This document shows, piece by piece, positions 17,806 through 26,012 of a stretch of 64,000 nucleotides of DNA; position 1 is the stretch's first letter, and the number at the start of each line of letters is the position of its first letter. Source of the DNA: Bradyrhizobium sp. CCGB01 (GTDB lineage Bacteria > Pseudomonadota > Alphaproteobacteria > Rhizobiales > Xanthobacteraceae); contig NZ_JANADK010000001.1 in assembly GCF_024199795.1 (NCBI RefSeq), forward strand, positions 4,960,001 to 5,024,000, written 5' to 3'. The translations under genes and the position numbers were made by a program. The notes under the pieces were generated by a model. That model ran no database searches, was not told the origin of the DNA, and worked only from the letters and a program-made list of their open reading frames with translations.

Positions 17806-17853
17806 TCAAAGCCGACCGGGGCAGATGATCGGCACCACTCTGTTTCGCTGCAT
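17806..17853 (-). CDS. Possible 15-codon minus-strand peptide ORF upstream of a terminator hairpin
   Basis: MQRNRVVPIICPGRL followed by TGA and then, 4 bases later, the 17774-17802 hairpin. The ribosome-binding site is weak; an internal GTG giving MVPIICPGRL is an alternative. It is listed because a second short ORF containing Cys-Pro with the same layout occurs at 18316-18345. It may be chance. Confidence 0.25.
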   Translation of the reverse strand: MQRNRVVPIICPGRL

Positions 17854-17970
17854 CCAACGTGCCGGTCGTGACGTCGTTCCACGACGTCTTCGCATTTTGT
17901 AGCGCCGTGGTTCGCTGCGCCTGACATCGCGCGATGAGGAACATCCGTTCCGCGACGACGTTGGCCGGTG

Positions 17971-18192
17971 ATGATGACGGACCCCGAGTTGCGCGCACAG
18001 GCGTTCGAGATCGCCTGGAAATATCTCGAACAATCCGGCTTGCTCACGGGCGAGCACGAGGATTCAGCCCGCTTCATCCTGAACAGGATCGATCGCATGA
18101 TGCTGCGCGGCGAGCGGCGCAGGCTGCTGCTGTCGAACGCTGCGATCGATGCGTACCGGTTGCGGCCCGTGCTCGTGAGCGAGTCCGCGTGA
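17971..18192 (+). CDS. Small hypothetical protein
   Basis: A protein of about 73 residues, hydrophilic and helical: MMTDPELRAQAFEIAWKYLE, then TGEHEDSARFILNRIDRMML and a basic GERRRLLLSNAAIDAYR tail. No domain recognised. Start could be GTG 17968 or ATG 17971/17974. Coding is supported by the amphipathic pattern, and its size and style match short conserved proteins common in Bradyrhizobium. Function unknown. Confidence 0.6.
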   Translation: MMTDPELRAQAFEIAWKYLEQSGLLTGEHEDSARFILNRIDRMMLRGERRRLLLSNAAIDAYRLRPVLVSESA

Positions 18193-18292
18193 CCCGTTCG
18201 ATCTGCTGAAACGTGTCGTTAACAATTGTTCGGGCGTCGATTTGCCGATCTCGATTCGTGCTTCGGGAACGAAGCGGCGGCGGATCGTGAAC

Positions 18293-18315
18293 AAACAAAA
18301 GGCCCCCGAAGGGGC
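18293..18315 (-). terminator. Minus-strand terminator with UUCG tetraloop
   Basis: On the minus strand GCCCC-TTCG-GGGGC is followed by CTTTTGTTTG. The C(UUCG)G loop is exceptionally stable and the T-rich tail makes a convincing intrinsic terminator. It begins right after the stop of the tiny ORF at 18316-18345. Confidence 0.75.
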
Positions 18316-18345
18316 TCAATGTGTCGGGCAGCTGATTTCGCTCAT
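18316..18345 (-). CDS. Tiny peptide ORF (9 codons plus stop) with strong ribosome-binding site
   Basis: MSEISCPTH (or MMSEISCPTH from the preceding ATG at 18348). GAGGAGG at 18351-18357 is an ideal Shine-Dalgarno sequence five bases from the inner ATG, and the stop is followed directly by an intrinsic terminator. This is the complete layout of a short independent mRNA or of a leader/attenuator, although no gene follows on that strand for about 0.5 kb. Function unknown. Confidence 0.4.
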   Translation of the reverse strand: MSEISCPTH

Positions 18346-18464
18346 CATGTCCTCCTCGTGCAGTGTCAACTTCGATGACCGATCTTCGTTGCAGCAGGAG
18401 CCGTTACTGGACCTGCGGCGCGTCCGAAACGTTGTCAGTCAGTTGTATTGTTCTTTGAGTCCGC

Positions 18465-19748
18465 ATGGAGACAATTCAGGACTATCTCGCGCGAAAACAT
18501 CGTGAACTCGGGCTGCTGAACGACTGCCTGAGAAGTCCATTGCATATGGCTCGCCCGCGATCGGTCGATGAGGTCGTGACATCCAAATTCCAGCTCGCCG
18601 CCGCGCTGCGCGCGGAGCACACGCTGCATGACTGGAAGGCCACTGAGACGGCCTGGTCGCATGCGGCGTGTCCCAGCAGCGGACCCTTCGCGTTCAGTTA
18701 CGACTACCAGCGCGCGGACCTTACGGTGCTTGGTCCCTCGTTTTACGAACTCGAAGGGGGCTGCAGGAGCGAGGCGATCTACACCGCCTCCGGCATGGCC
18801 GCGATCTCGGCGCTGCTGCTCGCATCCGCGGAGATCATCGACGAGGCCGATATTCTGGTGCTGCCCGGCTCCTACGGCGAGACGCTGGAGCTGATCGAGC
18901 GCTTTGTCCCTCATTTGCGGCTTGTCACGCTGAAGCTGCCGCTGGACGAAGCGTTCGCTCCGGCTGGCTCACCGCGCATTCTGCTGCTGGATTCATGCGC
19001 CTCGGCCGGAGCGTTCGAAGCGGCCTTGCGCTGCGACGGATCGACGCTCGATCTGTTGATCTTCGACACGACATGTTTCGCCGGCAGATCGGGCCGCATC
19101 CGGCGTGTCCTGAGATGGGCAGGGCGATGCGGGATTCCCGTCGTGATGGTGCGGAGCCATAACAAGCTGGATTCGCTCGGGGTGGAATACGGCCGGCTCG
19201 GTTCTGCGGTCTTCCTGCGCTGGAGTGGGAAGGACCTCAACGCAAACGGTTTGATGTCCGAATGCCTGGCGGCGGAAACCCGCAATGCGGTGCGGCTTCT
19301 CGGCGGCGCGGCATTGCCGGCGCATTTTCCGCCGTTCGTGGGCACGAAGGCCTATTGGGCGTTAACGAGAAAGCGTGTCGCCGCGATCCTGCGCAACGGC
19401 CGCCATATGGCGCGATATTTCGCCTCGGAGCTGGCCTCGCTCTCGGCCGAATTGCATTTCACCCACGGCCTCTATGTCACGCTCTGCGGCAGGCACGCGC
19501 TCAATGAGGCGACCGCACGGCAGGCCGCCGAAGACATGAGCCGCGACCTCAGCCGCGAAGGCTTCCCCATTCGCCACGCCGGCAGCTTCGGATTCGATTT
19601 CGCCGCGACCGAGTGGTTTCACGACGCGACAACGAATCAGTACAGCGTCCGGGTCGCTGTGCCGGACCTGCCGGCCGAGCTGTGGGGGGATCTCACTACG
19701 GCGATTGCAGCGTGGTGGGCGAGACGTCAGCGGGTCCTTGAAGGGTGA
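18465..19748 (+). CDS. Divergent fold-type I PLP-dependent enzyme-like protein
   Basis: A 427-residue protein without close family that I can name. Features consistent with fold-type I PLP enzymes: TASGMAAISALL near residues 107-118 resembles the phosphate-binding loop of the Cys/Met metabolism family, LLIFDTTCFAG places Asp201 where the pyridine-nitrogen Asp is expected, and VVMVRSHNKLDSLGVEYGRL offers Lys234 as the Schiff-base lysine. The C-terminal part (HFTHGLYVTLCGRHALN, SVRVAVPDLP) fits the small domain. It stands alone on the plus strand. The catalytic reaction is unknown, and it could be a degenerate non-catalytic member. Confidence 0.6.
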   Translation: METIQDYLARKHRELGLLNDCLRSPLHMARPRSVDEVVTSKFQLAAALRAEHTLHDWKATETAWSHAACPSSGPFAFSYDYQRADLTVLGPSFYELEGGCRSEAIYTASGMAAISALLLASAEIIDEADILVLPGSYGETLELIERFVPHLRLVTLKLPLDEAFAPAGSPRILLLDSCASAGAFEAALRCDGSTLDLLIFDTTCFAGRSGRIRRVLRWAGRCGIPVVMVRSHNKLDSLGVEYGRLGSAVFLRWSGKDLNANGLMSECLAAETRNAVRLLGGAALPAHFPPFVGTKAYWALTRKRVAAILRNGRHMARYFASELASLSAELHFTHGLYVTLCGRHALNEATARQAAEDMSRDLSREGFPIRHAGSFGFDFAATEWFHDATTNQYSVRVAVPDLPAELWGDLTTAIAAWWARRQRVLEG

Positions 19749-19782
19749 GCACGTGCGAGGCCATGACAGAGCGGCGCAGCGA

Positions 19783-20025
19783 TCAATCGATCGCCAGGCA
19801 TTCTTCCAAGCGCGGCTTCTGGTGGTCGCGACGCGGCCACGCCTGAACGGCGAAGGCGAGGTGATTCTGACTCATCGCTGCGCCCACGATGGAAGCCTGA
19901 GCCGTCTCGATGCGCTTTGTGACGACACTGGTGTTCACGACGCCGGCGTCGATCGCCAAGTACGACATTGCGACGATTGCCACCGCAGATGCGATAGCCA
20001 TTCTCGTCCACTCGGATAGCGGCAT
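19783..20025 (-). CDS. Small membrane-anchored hypothetical protein
   Basis: An 80-residue ORF with an N-terminal membrane or signal-anchor segment (MAIASAVAIVAMSYLAIDAG, residues about 9-28) and a hydrophilic remainder with two adjacent basic patches (WPRRDHQKPR). AAGGA lies about 7 bases upstream of the ATG at 20025, a good ribosome-binding site. No family recognised. It is convergent with the PLP-like gene. Confidence 0.55.
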   Translation of the reverse strand: MPLSEWTRMAIASAVAIVAMSYLAIDAGVVNTSVVTKRIETAQASIVGAAMSQNHLAFAVQAWPRRDHQKPRLEECLAID

Positions 20026-20275
20026 CGGAGTCCTTATCGGGCGCACGTCGCCCGGCGCTTACATAAGTCTCGTTTACCGGGTTGAAAGGCCGGTGCGAGG
20101 GTACCCACGCGTTCGTGATGTCCGATCGATTGGGGACTGTGCGTCGAACAGGTCGACCCGCAGTACCGATATCCAGGGAGATGGGTCCCGAGCCTCATGC
20201 GGCCCGGACTCAAAGCAGGGGCGCGGGAATCCGATGCCGCAAATCGGCTTGAGGCATCGTCAGTCCAACGATGAA

Positions 20276-20352
20276 TGGCGATCCCAGCAGGACTCGAACC
20301 TGCAACCCGCGGAGTAGAAATCCGCTACTCTATCCAGTTGAGCTATGGGACC
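20276..20352 (-). tRNA. tRNA-Arg (anticodon UCU)
   Basis: Reverse-complement reading gives acceptor GGTCCCA paired with TGGGATC, D-arm, anticodon stem GCGGA/TCCGC around loop TTTCTAC (anticodon TCT), variable loop, and T-arm GCAGG-TTCGAGT-CCTGC, with encoded CCA. It decodes AGA, a rare codon in this GC-rich genome. Confidence 0.97.
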
Positions 20353-20789
20353 GTCTTTTGGCCAGACTTGAGACCAGCCTTGATGCCAGCCCTGGGCCGG
20401 CCTCGGCTGCCGCCTGCCGGTTTCTTACCACGCCACATATGAAAAATCCTCGACCGCGCCAAGTCTGAACCGAACCGTTTTCGCACCTAAAGCGACAAAG
20501 CGGAACGGTGGGGTGTCAGGGTGCCGGGTTGAGCGGCAGCGGACTGGACGATGGTTCACATCGCCGGGAACGCTGGCCAGCTTCCGGGACACGGCCGCCG
20601 GTCGACGGGTCAGGTAGGGCTGCGCCATCAGGACGGCGTGCGCGGCGATATCTCGATCGGTCTCCTCTGGGCTTGCCTTGTCATGGCGAATGCGACGATT
20701 AGCACCTCTGGTTCCATCGCCTTGAGTCTGTCACCTTTCCGCGCACTTCATGCGCACGCGGCGTTCGCCGTGATTTCCGGGAGTCCCTC
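20353..20789. other. Intergenic region between tRNA-Arg and the alpha-2-macroglobulin gene
   Basis: These 437 bases should contain the divergent tRNA promoter and the promoter of the macroglobulin operon. I see no reliable -35/-10 pair. A weak open frame of about 80 codons on the plus strand at its right end has no ribosome-binding site or domain and overlaps the macroglobulin start, so it was not called. Confidence 0.4.
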
Positions 20790-23700
20790 ATGATCGGTCT
20801 GGTTCGCGCCGTCACAATCTGCGCCACGCTGGCGTTCGGCCTCAGCGCGGCGCACGCCGCCGACAAGGCGTTCAAGCGCGACGATCTTGCCGATTCCGCG
20901 ATCAAGCTGGAGGCGCAGATCAAGAGCGAGGCGGGGCCGGTCGCCAAGACCAGCGCGACCCTGCGCACCGACGCCGACGCCGCCTTCCGCCGCAGCGATT
21001 ACCGCACCGGGCTGTCGGTCCTCGGCCAGATCGCGGCCACCGCGCCGGAGGATACCGGCAACTGGCTGCGGCTCGCCAAGGTCATCTTCCAGATCTCGCC
21101 GAAGAGCTCGAGCGAGCAGACCTTCCTTCTGGAGCGCGCCTCGACCGCCGCCTACATCGCCTACCAGCGTGCCGGCAACCCGGGCGAGGAGGCCGACGCG
21201 CTCGCCGTGCTCGGCAAGTCGCTCGCCGAACGCAAGCTGTGGCGGCCGGCGCTGGACGCGCTGCGGCTGTCGCTCGACATGCGCGAGGTCGCCGACGTCC
21301 GCGGCCAGTATGAGAAGATGCGGGACGAGCACGGTTTTCGGCTGCTCGACTATACCGTGGACTCGGATTCGGCGAGCCCGCGCGCCTGCTTCCAGTTCTC
21401 GGAAGAGCTCGCCAAGCGCACCGATTTCGCGCCGTACCTCGCGCTGGCGGGCCAGGACAAGCCGGCGCTGTCGGCCGAGGGCAAGCAGCTCTGCGTCGAC
21501 GGGCTGAAGCATGGCGAACGCTACAACATCAATCTGCGCGCCGGCCTGCCATCCACCGTCAAGGAAGGCCTGCCGAAATCGGCCGAGTTCAACGTCTATG
21601 TGCGTGATCGCAAACCCTTCGTGCGCTTCACCAGCCGTGCCTATGTGCTGCCCAGGACCGGCCAGCGCGGCATTCCCGTGGTCAGCGTCAACACGCCCGC
21701 GGTCAACGTCAACGTCTTCAGGATCGGCGACCGCAATCTGATCAATACGGTCGTCGACAGCGATTTCCAGAAGACGCTGTCGCGCTACCAGCTCTCGGAT
21801 ATCGGCGGCGAACGCGGCGTCAAGGTCTGGACCGGCGAGCTTGCGACCGCGATGACGCTGAACCAGGACGTCACCACCGCATTCCCCGTCGACCAGGCGC
21901 TGGGCGAGCTCCAGCCCGGCGTCTACGTGATGACCGCCGCCGCCAAGGGGCCAGGCTCGGACGACGAATCCCAGCTCGCCACGCAATGGTTCATCGTCTC
22001 CGACCTCGGGGTCACAGCCTATTCCGGCAATGACGGCATCCACGTCTTCGTCAATTCGCTGGCCTCGACCGATCCGGTGGGCAAAGCCGAGGTGCGGCTG
22101 GTCGCCCGCAACAACGAGATCCTGGCCACCCGCAAGACCGACGACAGCGGCCATGTGCTGTTCGAGTCGGGCCTTGCGCGCGGCGAGGGCGGCTTGTCGC
22201 CGGCGATGCTGACGGTCACGGGCGAGAAGGCCGACTATGCCTTCCTCAGCCTGAAGACCTCCGCCTTCGACCTGTCCGACCGCGGCGTCTCCGGCCGCGC
22301 CGTGCCTGTTGGAGCCGACGCTTTTGTTTATGCCGAGCGCGGCGTCTATCGCTCCAGCGAGACCGTCTATCTCACCGCGCTGCTGCGCGACGGGCAGGGC
22401 AATGCCGTCACCGGCGGGCCGATGACGCTGGTGATCGAGCGCCCCGACGGCGTCGAATTCCGCCGCGCCGTGCTGTCCGACCAGGGCGCCGGCGGCCGCA
22501 CGCTCGCGGTGCCGCTCAACTCGGCTGTCCCGACCGGGACCTGGCGGGTGCGCGCCTTCACCGACCCGAAGGGCTCGTCGGTCGGCGAAACCACCTTCAT
22601 GGTCGAGGACTACGTTCCTGATCGGATCGAATTCGATTTGTCCGCCAAGGACAAGGTGATCAAAGCTAACGCTCCAGTGGAGCTTAAGGCGGACGGCCAT
22701 TTCCTCTATGGCGCGCCGGCCTCTGGCCTCCAGCTCGAAGGCGACATGCTGGTCGCGCCCGCGAGCGAGCGTCCGGGCTTTGCCGGCTACCAGTTCGGCG
22801 TCGCCGACGAGGAGACCACCTCGAACGAGCGCACGCCGCTGGAGAATTTGCCCGAAGCCGACGCCAACGGCGTTGCGACCTTCCCGGTGACGCTGGACAA
22901 GCAGCCGGCCTCGACCCGGCCGCAGGAGGCGCAGATCTTCGTCCGCATGGTCGAGACCGGCGGCCGCGCCGTCGAGCGCAAGATCGTGCTGCCGGTCGCG
23001 CCTGCGACCGCCATGATCGGCATCAAGCCGCTATTCGCAGACAAGAACGTTGCCGAGGGCGACAAGGCCGAGTTCGATGTCGTGTTCGTCTCGCCCGAGG
23101 GCGAGAGGCTGCGCCGTGACGGCCTGCGTTACGAGCTCCTGAAGATGGAGTCGCGCTACCAGTGGTATCGTCAGAACAATTACTGGGAATACGAGCCGGT
23201 CAAGTCGACCTCGCGCGTCTCCGACGGTGACGTGACGATCGCTGCCGACAAGCCGTCGCGGATCTCGCTCGCCCCGCAGCCCGGCCGCTATCGGCTGGAT
23301 GTGAAGTCCAACGACGCCGACGGCCCGGTGACCTCGGTGCAGTTCGACGTCGGCTGGTATTCCGACGGCAGCGCCGACACGCCGGATCTGCTGGAGACCT
23401 CGATCGACAAGCCGCAATATGCCTCCGGCGACACCATGACGGTGTCGGTCAATGTCCGGAGCGCGGGCAAGCTCACCGTCAACGTGCTCGGCGACCGCCT
23501 GCTGACGACGCAGACCATCGACGTCAAGGAAGGCACCGCGCAGGTCAAGCTGCCGGTCGGCAAGGACTGGGGCACCGGCGCCTATGTGGTGGCGACGCTG
23601 CGCCGTCCGCTCGACGCGGCGGCCCAACGCATGCCGGGCCGGGCGATCGGCCTGAAATGGTTCGGCATCGACAAGCAGACCCGCACGCTCCAGGTGAAGC

Positions 23701-25994
23701 TGACGCCACCGGCACTGATCCGGCCGAATGCGACGCTGAAGATCCCGGTCAAGCTCGACGGGCTCAATCCCGGCGAGGACGCCAAAATCGTGATCGCCGC
23801 GGTCGACGTCGGCATCCTCAACCTCACCAATTACAAGCCGCCGGCGCCTGATGATTACTATCTTGGCCAGCGCCGCCTCAGCGCAGAGATCCGCGACCTC
23901 TACGGGCAGCTGATCGACGGAATGTCTGGCACGCGCGGACAGATCAAGTCCGGCGGCGATGCCGGTGCTGGCGAATTGCAGGGCTCGCCGCCCGCGCAAA
24001 AGCCGCTGGCGCTCTATTCGGGCATCGTCACCGTCGCTGCCGACGGTACTGCCGAAGTGAGCTTCGATATTCCGGAGTTCGCCGGCACCGCGCGCGTGAT
24101 GGCGGTGGCGTGGACTGCGACCAAGCTCGGCCGCGCCAACATTGATGTCGTGATCCGCGATCCCGTGGTGCTGACCACGACCTTGCCGCGCTTCCTGCTC
24201 AATGGCGACCATGGCACGGTCAATCTCGAGATCGACAATGTCGAGGGCCAGGCCGGCGACTACGTCATCAACGTGAAGACCGGCGGACCGGTGAAGATAT
24301 CGGGCAATCCCGCGACCACGGTCAAGCTCGCCGCCAAGCAGCGTAATTCGTTCGCGCTTGCGATCGACGCGACCGCGGCGGGGCAGGCGACGCTCGACGT
24401 CGACATCAAGGGACCGAACGGACTTGCGCTGGCGCGCCACTATGCGCTCGACGTCAAGGCGGCGACCCAGGTGCTGGCGCGGCGCTCGATCCGGACGCTG
24501 GCGAAGGGCGAGAGCCTGACGCTGACCTCGGACATGTTCTCCGATCTCGTGCCGGGCACCGGCAGCGTCTCGGTCTCGGCGAGCCTGTCGACGGCGCTCG
24601 ACGCCGCCACGATCCTCAAGGCGCTCGATCGCTATCCCTATGGCTGCTCGGAACAGATCACGAGCCGCGCCTTGCCGCTGCTCTATGTCAACGACCTCGC
24701 CGCCGGCGCGCACCTTGCCATGGACACTGAGGTGGACCAGCGCATCCGCGACGCCATCGAACGGCTTTTGGCCCGTCAGGGCTCCAACGGCTCGTTCGGC
24801 CTGTGGTCGGCCGGGGGCGACGATGCCTGGCTCGATGCCTATGTGACGGACTTCCTCACCCGCGCCCGGGAAAAGGGCTTTGCGGTGCCGGATGTGCTGT
24901 TCAAGAACGCGCTCGACCGTATCCGTAACTCGGTCGTGAACGGCAACGAGCCGGAGAAGGACGGCGGCCGCGATCTCGCCTACGGCCTCTACGTGCTCGC
25001 GCGTAACGGCGCGGCGCCGATCGGCGACCTCCGCTATCTCGCCGACACCAAGCTTTCCAACCTCGCAACCCCGATCGCGAAATCGCAGCTTGCGGCCGCG
25101 CTGGCGCTGGTCGGCGACCGTAACCGTGCTGAACGCGTCTACGGTGCTGCGCTCGACAGCCTCGCGCCCAAGCCTGCGCTGGAGTTCGGCCGCACCGACT
25201 ACGGCTCGCAGCTTCGCGATGCCGCCGCGCTGGTCTCGCTCGCCAGCGAAGGCAACGCGCCGAAGGCGACGCTGACGCAGGCGGTGTCGCGGGTCGAGAC
25301 CGCGCGCGGGCTCACGCCCTACACTTCCACGCAGGAGAATGCGTGGCTGGTGCTGGCGGCGCGCGCACTGGCCAAGGAGAACCTGTCGATGGACGTCGAC
25401 GGCCAGCCGGTCAAGACCGCGCTGTACCGCAGCTACAAGGCCGTGACGCTGGAGGGCAAGCCGCTGAAGATCACCAACACCGGCGATGCGCCGGTGCAGG
25501 CGGTGGTCTCGGTGTCGGGCTCGCCGGTCACGCCTGAGCCGGCGGCATCGAACGGCTTCAAGATCGAGCGCAGCTATTTCACGCTCGACGGCAAGCCCGC
25601 CGACATCAGCAAAGTGAAGCAGAACCAGCGTTTCGCGGTGGTGCTGAAGATCACCGAGGCCAAGCCCGAGTACGGCCACATCATGGTGTCCGACTATCTG
25701 CCGGCGGGCCTCGAGATCGACAATCCGAAGCTGGTGTCGTCGGGCGACAGCGGCACGCTGGACTGGATCGAGGACGGCGAGGAGCCTGAAGATACCGAGT
25801 TCCGCGATGACCGCTTCACGGCGGCGGTCGATCGCGCCTCGGATTCCAAGTCGGTCTTCACCGTCGCCTATGTCGTGCGCGCGGTCTCGCCCGGCAAATA
25901 CGTGCTGCCGCAGGCCTATGTCGAGGACATGTACAATCCCTCGCGCTATGGCCGGACGGGCACGGGGAGTGTCGATGTGCGAGCGGCGAAGTGA
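20790..25994 (+). CDS. Bacterial alpha-2-macroglobulin (thioester protease trap)
   Basis: A 1734-residue periplasmic protein: signal peptide (MIGLVRAVTICATLAFGLSA, AHA cleavage), many beta-sandwich macroglobulin domains, and the thioester-domain motif GCSEQ in which Cys1286 and Gln1289 form the internal thioester. Bacterial macroglobulins trap proteases that cross a damaged outer membrane by bait-region cleavage and covalent capture. PLP-free helical repeats (GSNGSFGLWSAGGDDAWLDA near 1330) match the thioester alpha/alpha barrel. The pbpC gene follows 18 bases after the stop, the classical pairing seen in Escherichia coli (yfhM-pbpC). Unlike the E. coli lipoprotein there is no clear lipobox, so it may be soluble. 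Confidence 0.93.
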   Translation: MIGLVRAVTICATLAFGLSAAHAADKAFKRDDLADSAIKLEAQIKSEAGPVAKTSATLRTDADAAFRRSDYRTGLSVLGQIAATAPEDTGNWLRLAKVIFQISPKSSSEQTFLLERASTAAYIAYQRAGNPGEEADALAVLGKSLAERKLWRPALDALRLSLDMREVADVRGQYEKMRDEHGFRLLDYTVDSDSASPRACFQFSEELAKRTDFAPYLALAGQDKPALSAEGKQLCVDGLKHGERYNINLRAGLPSTVKEGLPKSAEFNVYVRDRKPFVRFTSRAYVLPRTGQRGIPVVSVNTPAVNVNVFRIGDRNLINTVVDSDFQKTLSRYQLSDIGGERGVKVWTGELATAMTLNQDVTTAFPVDQALGELQPGVYVMTAAAKGPGSDDESQLATQWFIVSDLGVTAYSGNDGIHVFVNSLASTDPVGKAEVRLVARNNEILATRKTDDSGHVLFESGLARGEGGLSPAMLTVTGEKADYAFLSLKTSAFDLSDRGVSGRAVPVGADAFVYAERGVYRSSETVYLTALLRDGQGNAVTGGPMTLVIERPDGVEFRRAVLSDQGAGGRTLAVPLNSAVPTGTWRVRAFTDPKGSSVGETTFMVEDYVPDRIEFDLSAKDKVIKANAPVELKADGHFLYGAPASGLQLEGDMLVAPASERPGFAGYQFGVADEETTSNERTPLENLPEADANGVATFPVTLDKQPASTRPQEAQIFVRMVETGGRAVERKIVLPVAPATAMIGIKPLFADKNVAEGDKAEFDVVFVSPEGERLRRDGLRYELLKMESRYQWYRQNNYWEYEPVKSTSRVSDGDVTIAADKPSRISLAPQPGRYRLDVKSNDADGPVTSVQFDVGWYSDGSADTPDLLETSIDKPQYASGDTMTVSVNVRSAGKLTVNVLGDRLLTTQTIDVKEGTAQVKLPVGKDWGTGAYVVATLRRPLDAAAQRMPGRAIGLKWFGIDKQTRTLQVKLTPPALIRPNATLKIPVKLDGLNPGEDAKIVIAAVDVGILNLTNYKPPAPDDYYLGQRRLSAEIRDLYGQLIDGMSGTRGQIKSGGDAGAGELQGSPPAQKPLALYSGIVTVAADGTAEVSFDIPEFAGTARVMAVAWTATKLGRANIDVVIRDPVVLTTTLPRFLLNGDHGTVNLEIDNVEGQAGDYVINVKTGGPVKISGNPATTVKLAAKQRNSFALAIDATAAGQATLDVDIKGPNGLALARHYALDVKAATQVLARRSIRTLAKGESLTLTSDMFSDLVPGTGSVSVSASLSTALDAATILKALDRYPYGCSEQITSRALPLLYVNDLAAGAHLAMDTEVDQRIRDAIERLLARQGSNGSFGLWSAGGDDAWLDAYVTDFLTRAREKGFAVPDVLFKNALDRIRNSVVNGNEPEKDGGRDLAYGLYVLARNGAAPIGDLRYLADTKLSNLATPIAKSQLAAALALVGDRNRAERVYGAALDSLAPKPALEFGRTDYGSQLRDAAALVSLASEGNAPKATLTQAVSRVETARGLTPYTSTQENAWLVLAARALAKENLSMDVDGQPVKTALYRSYKAVTLEGKPLKITNTGDAPVQAVVSVSGSPVTPEPAASNGFKIERSYFTLDGKPADISKVKQNQRFAVVLKITEAKPEYGHIMVSDYLPAGLEIDNPKLVSSGDSGTLDWIEDGEEPEDTEFRDDRFTAAVDRASDSKSVFTVAYVVRAVSPGKYVLPQAYVEDMYNPSRYGRTGTGSVDVRAAK

Positions 25995-26012
25995 AGGAAT
26001 AGGTAGAGGCGT

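Noticed and set aside
20551..20793. 80-codon plus-strand frame just before the macroglobulin gene
   Set aside because: It has no ribosome-binding site, overlaps the macroglobulin start and shows no domain; the hydrophobic part is short.
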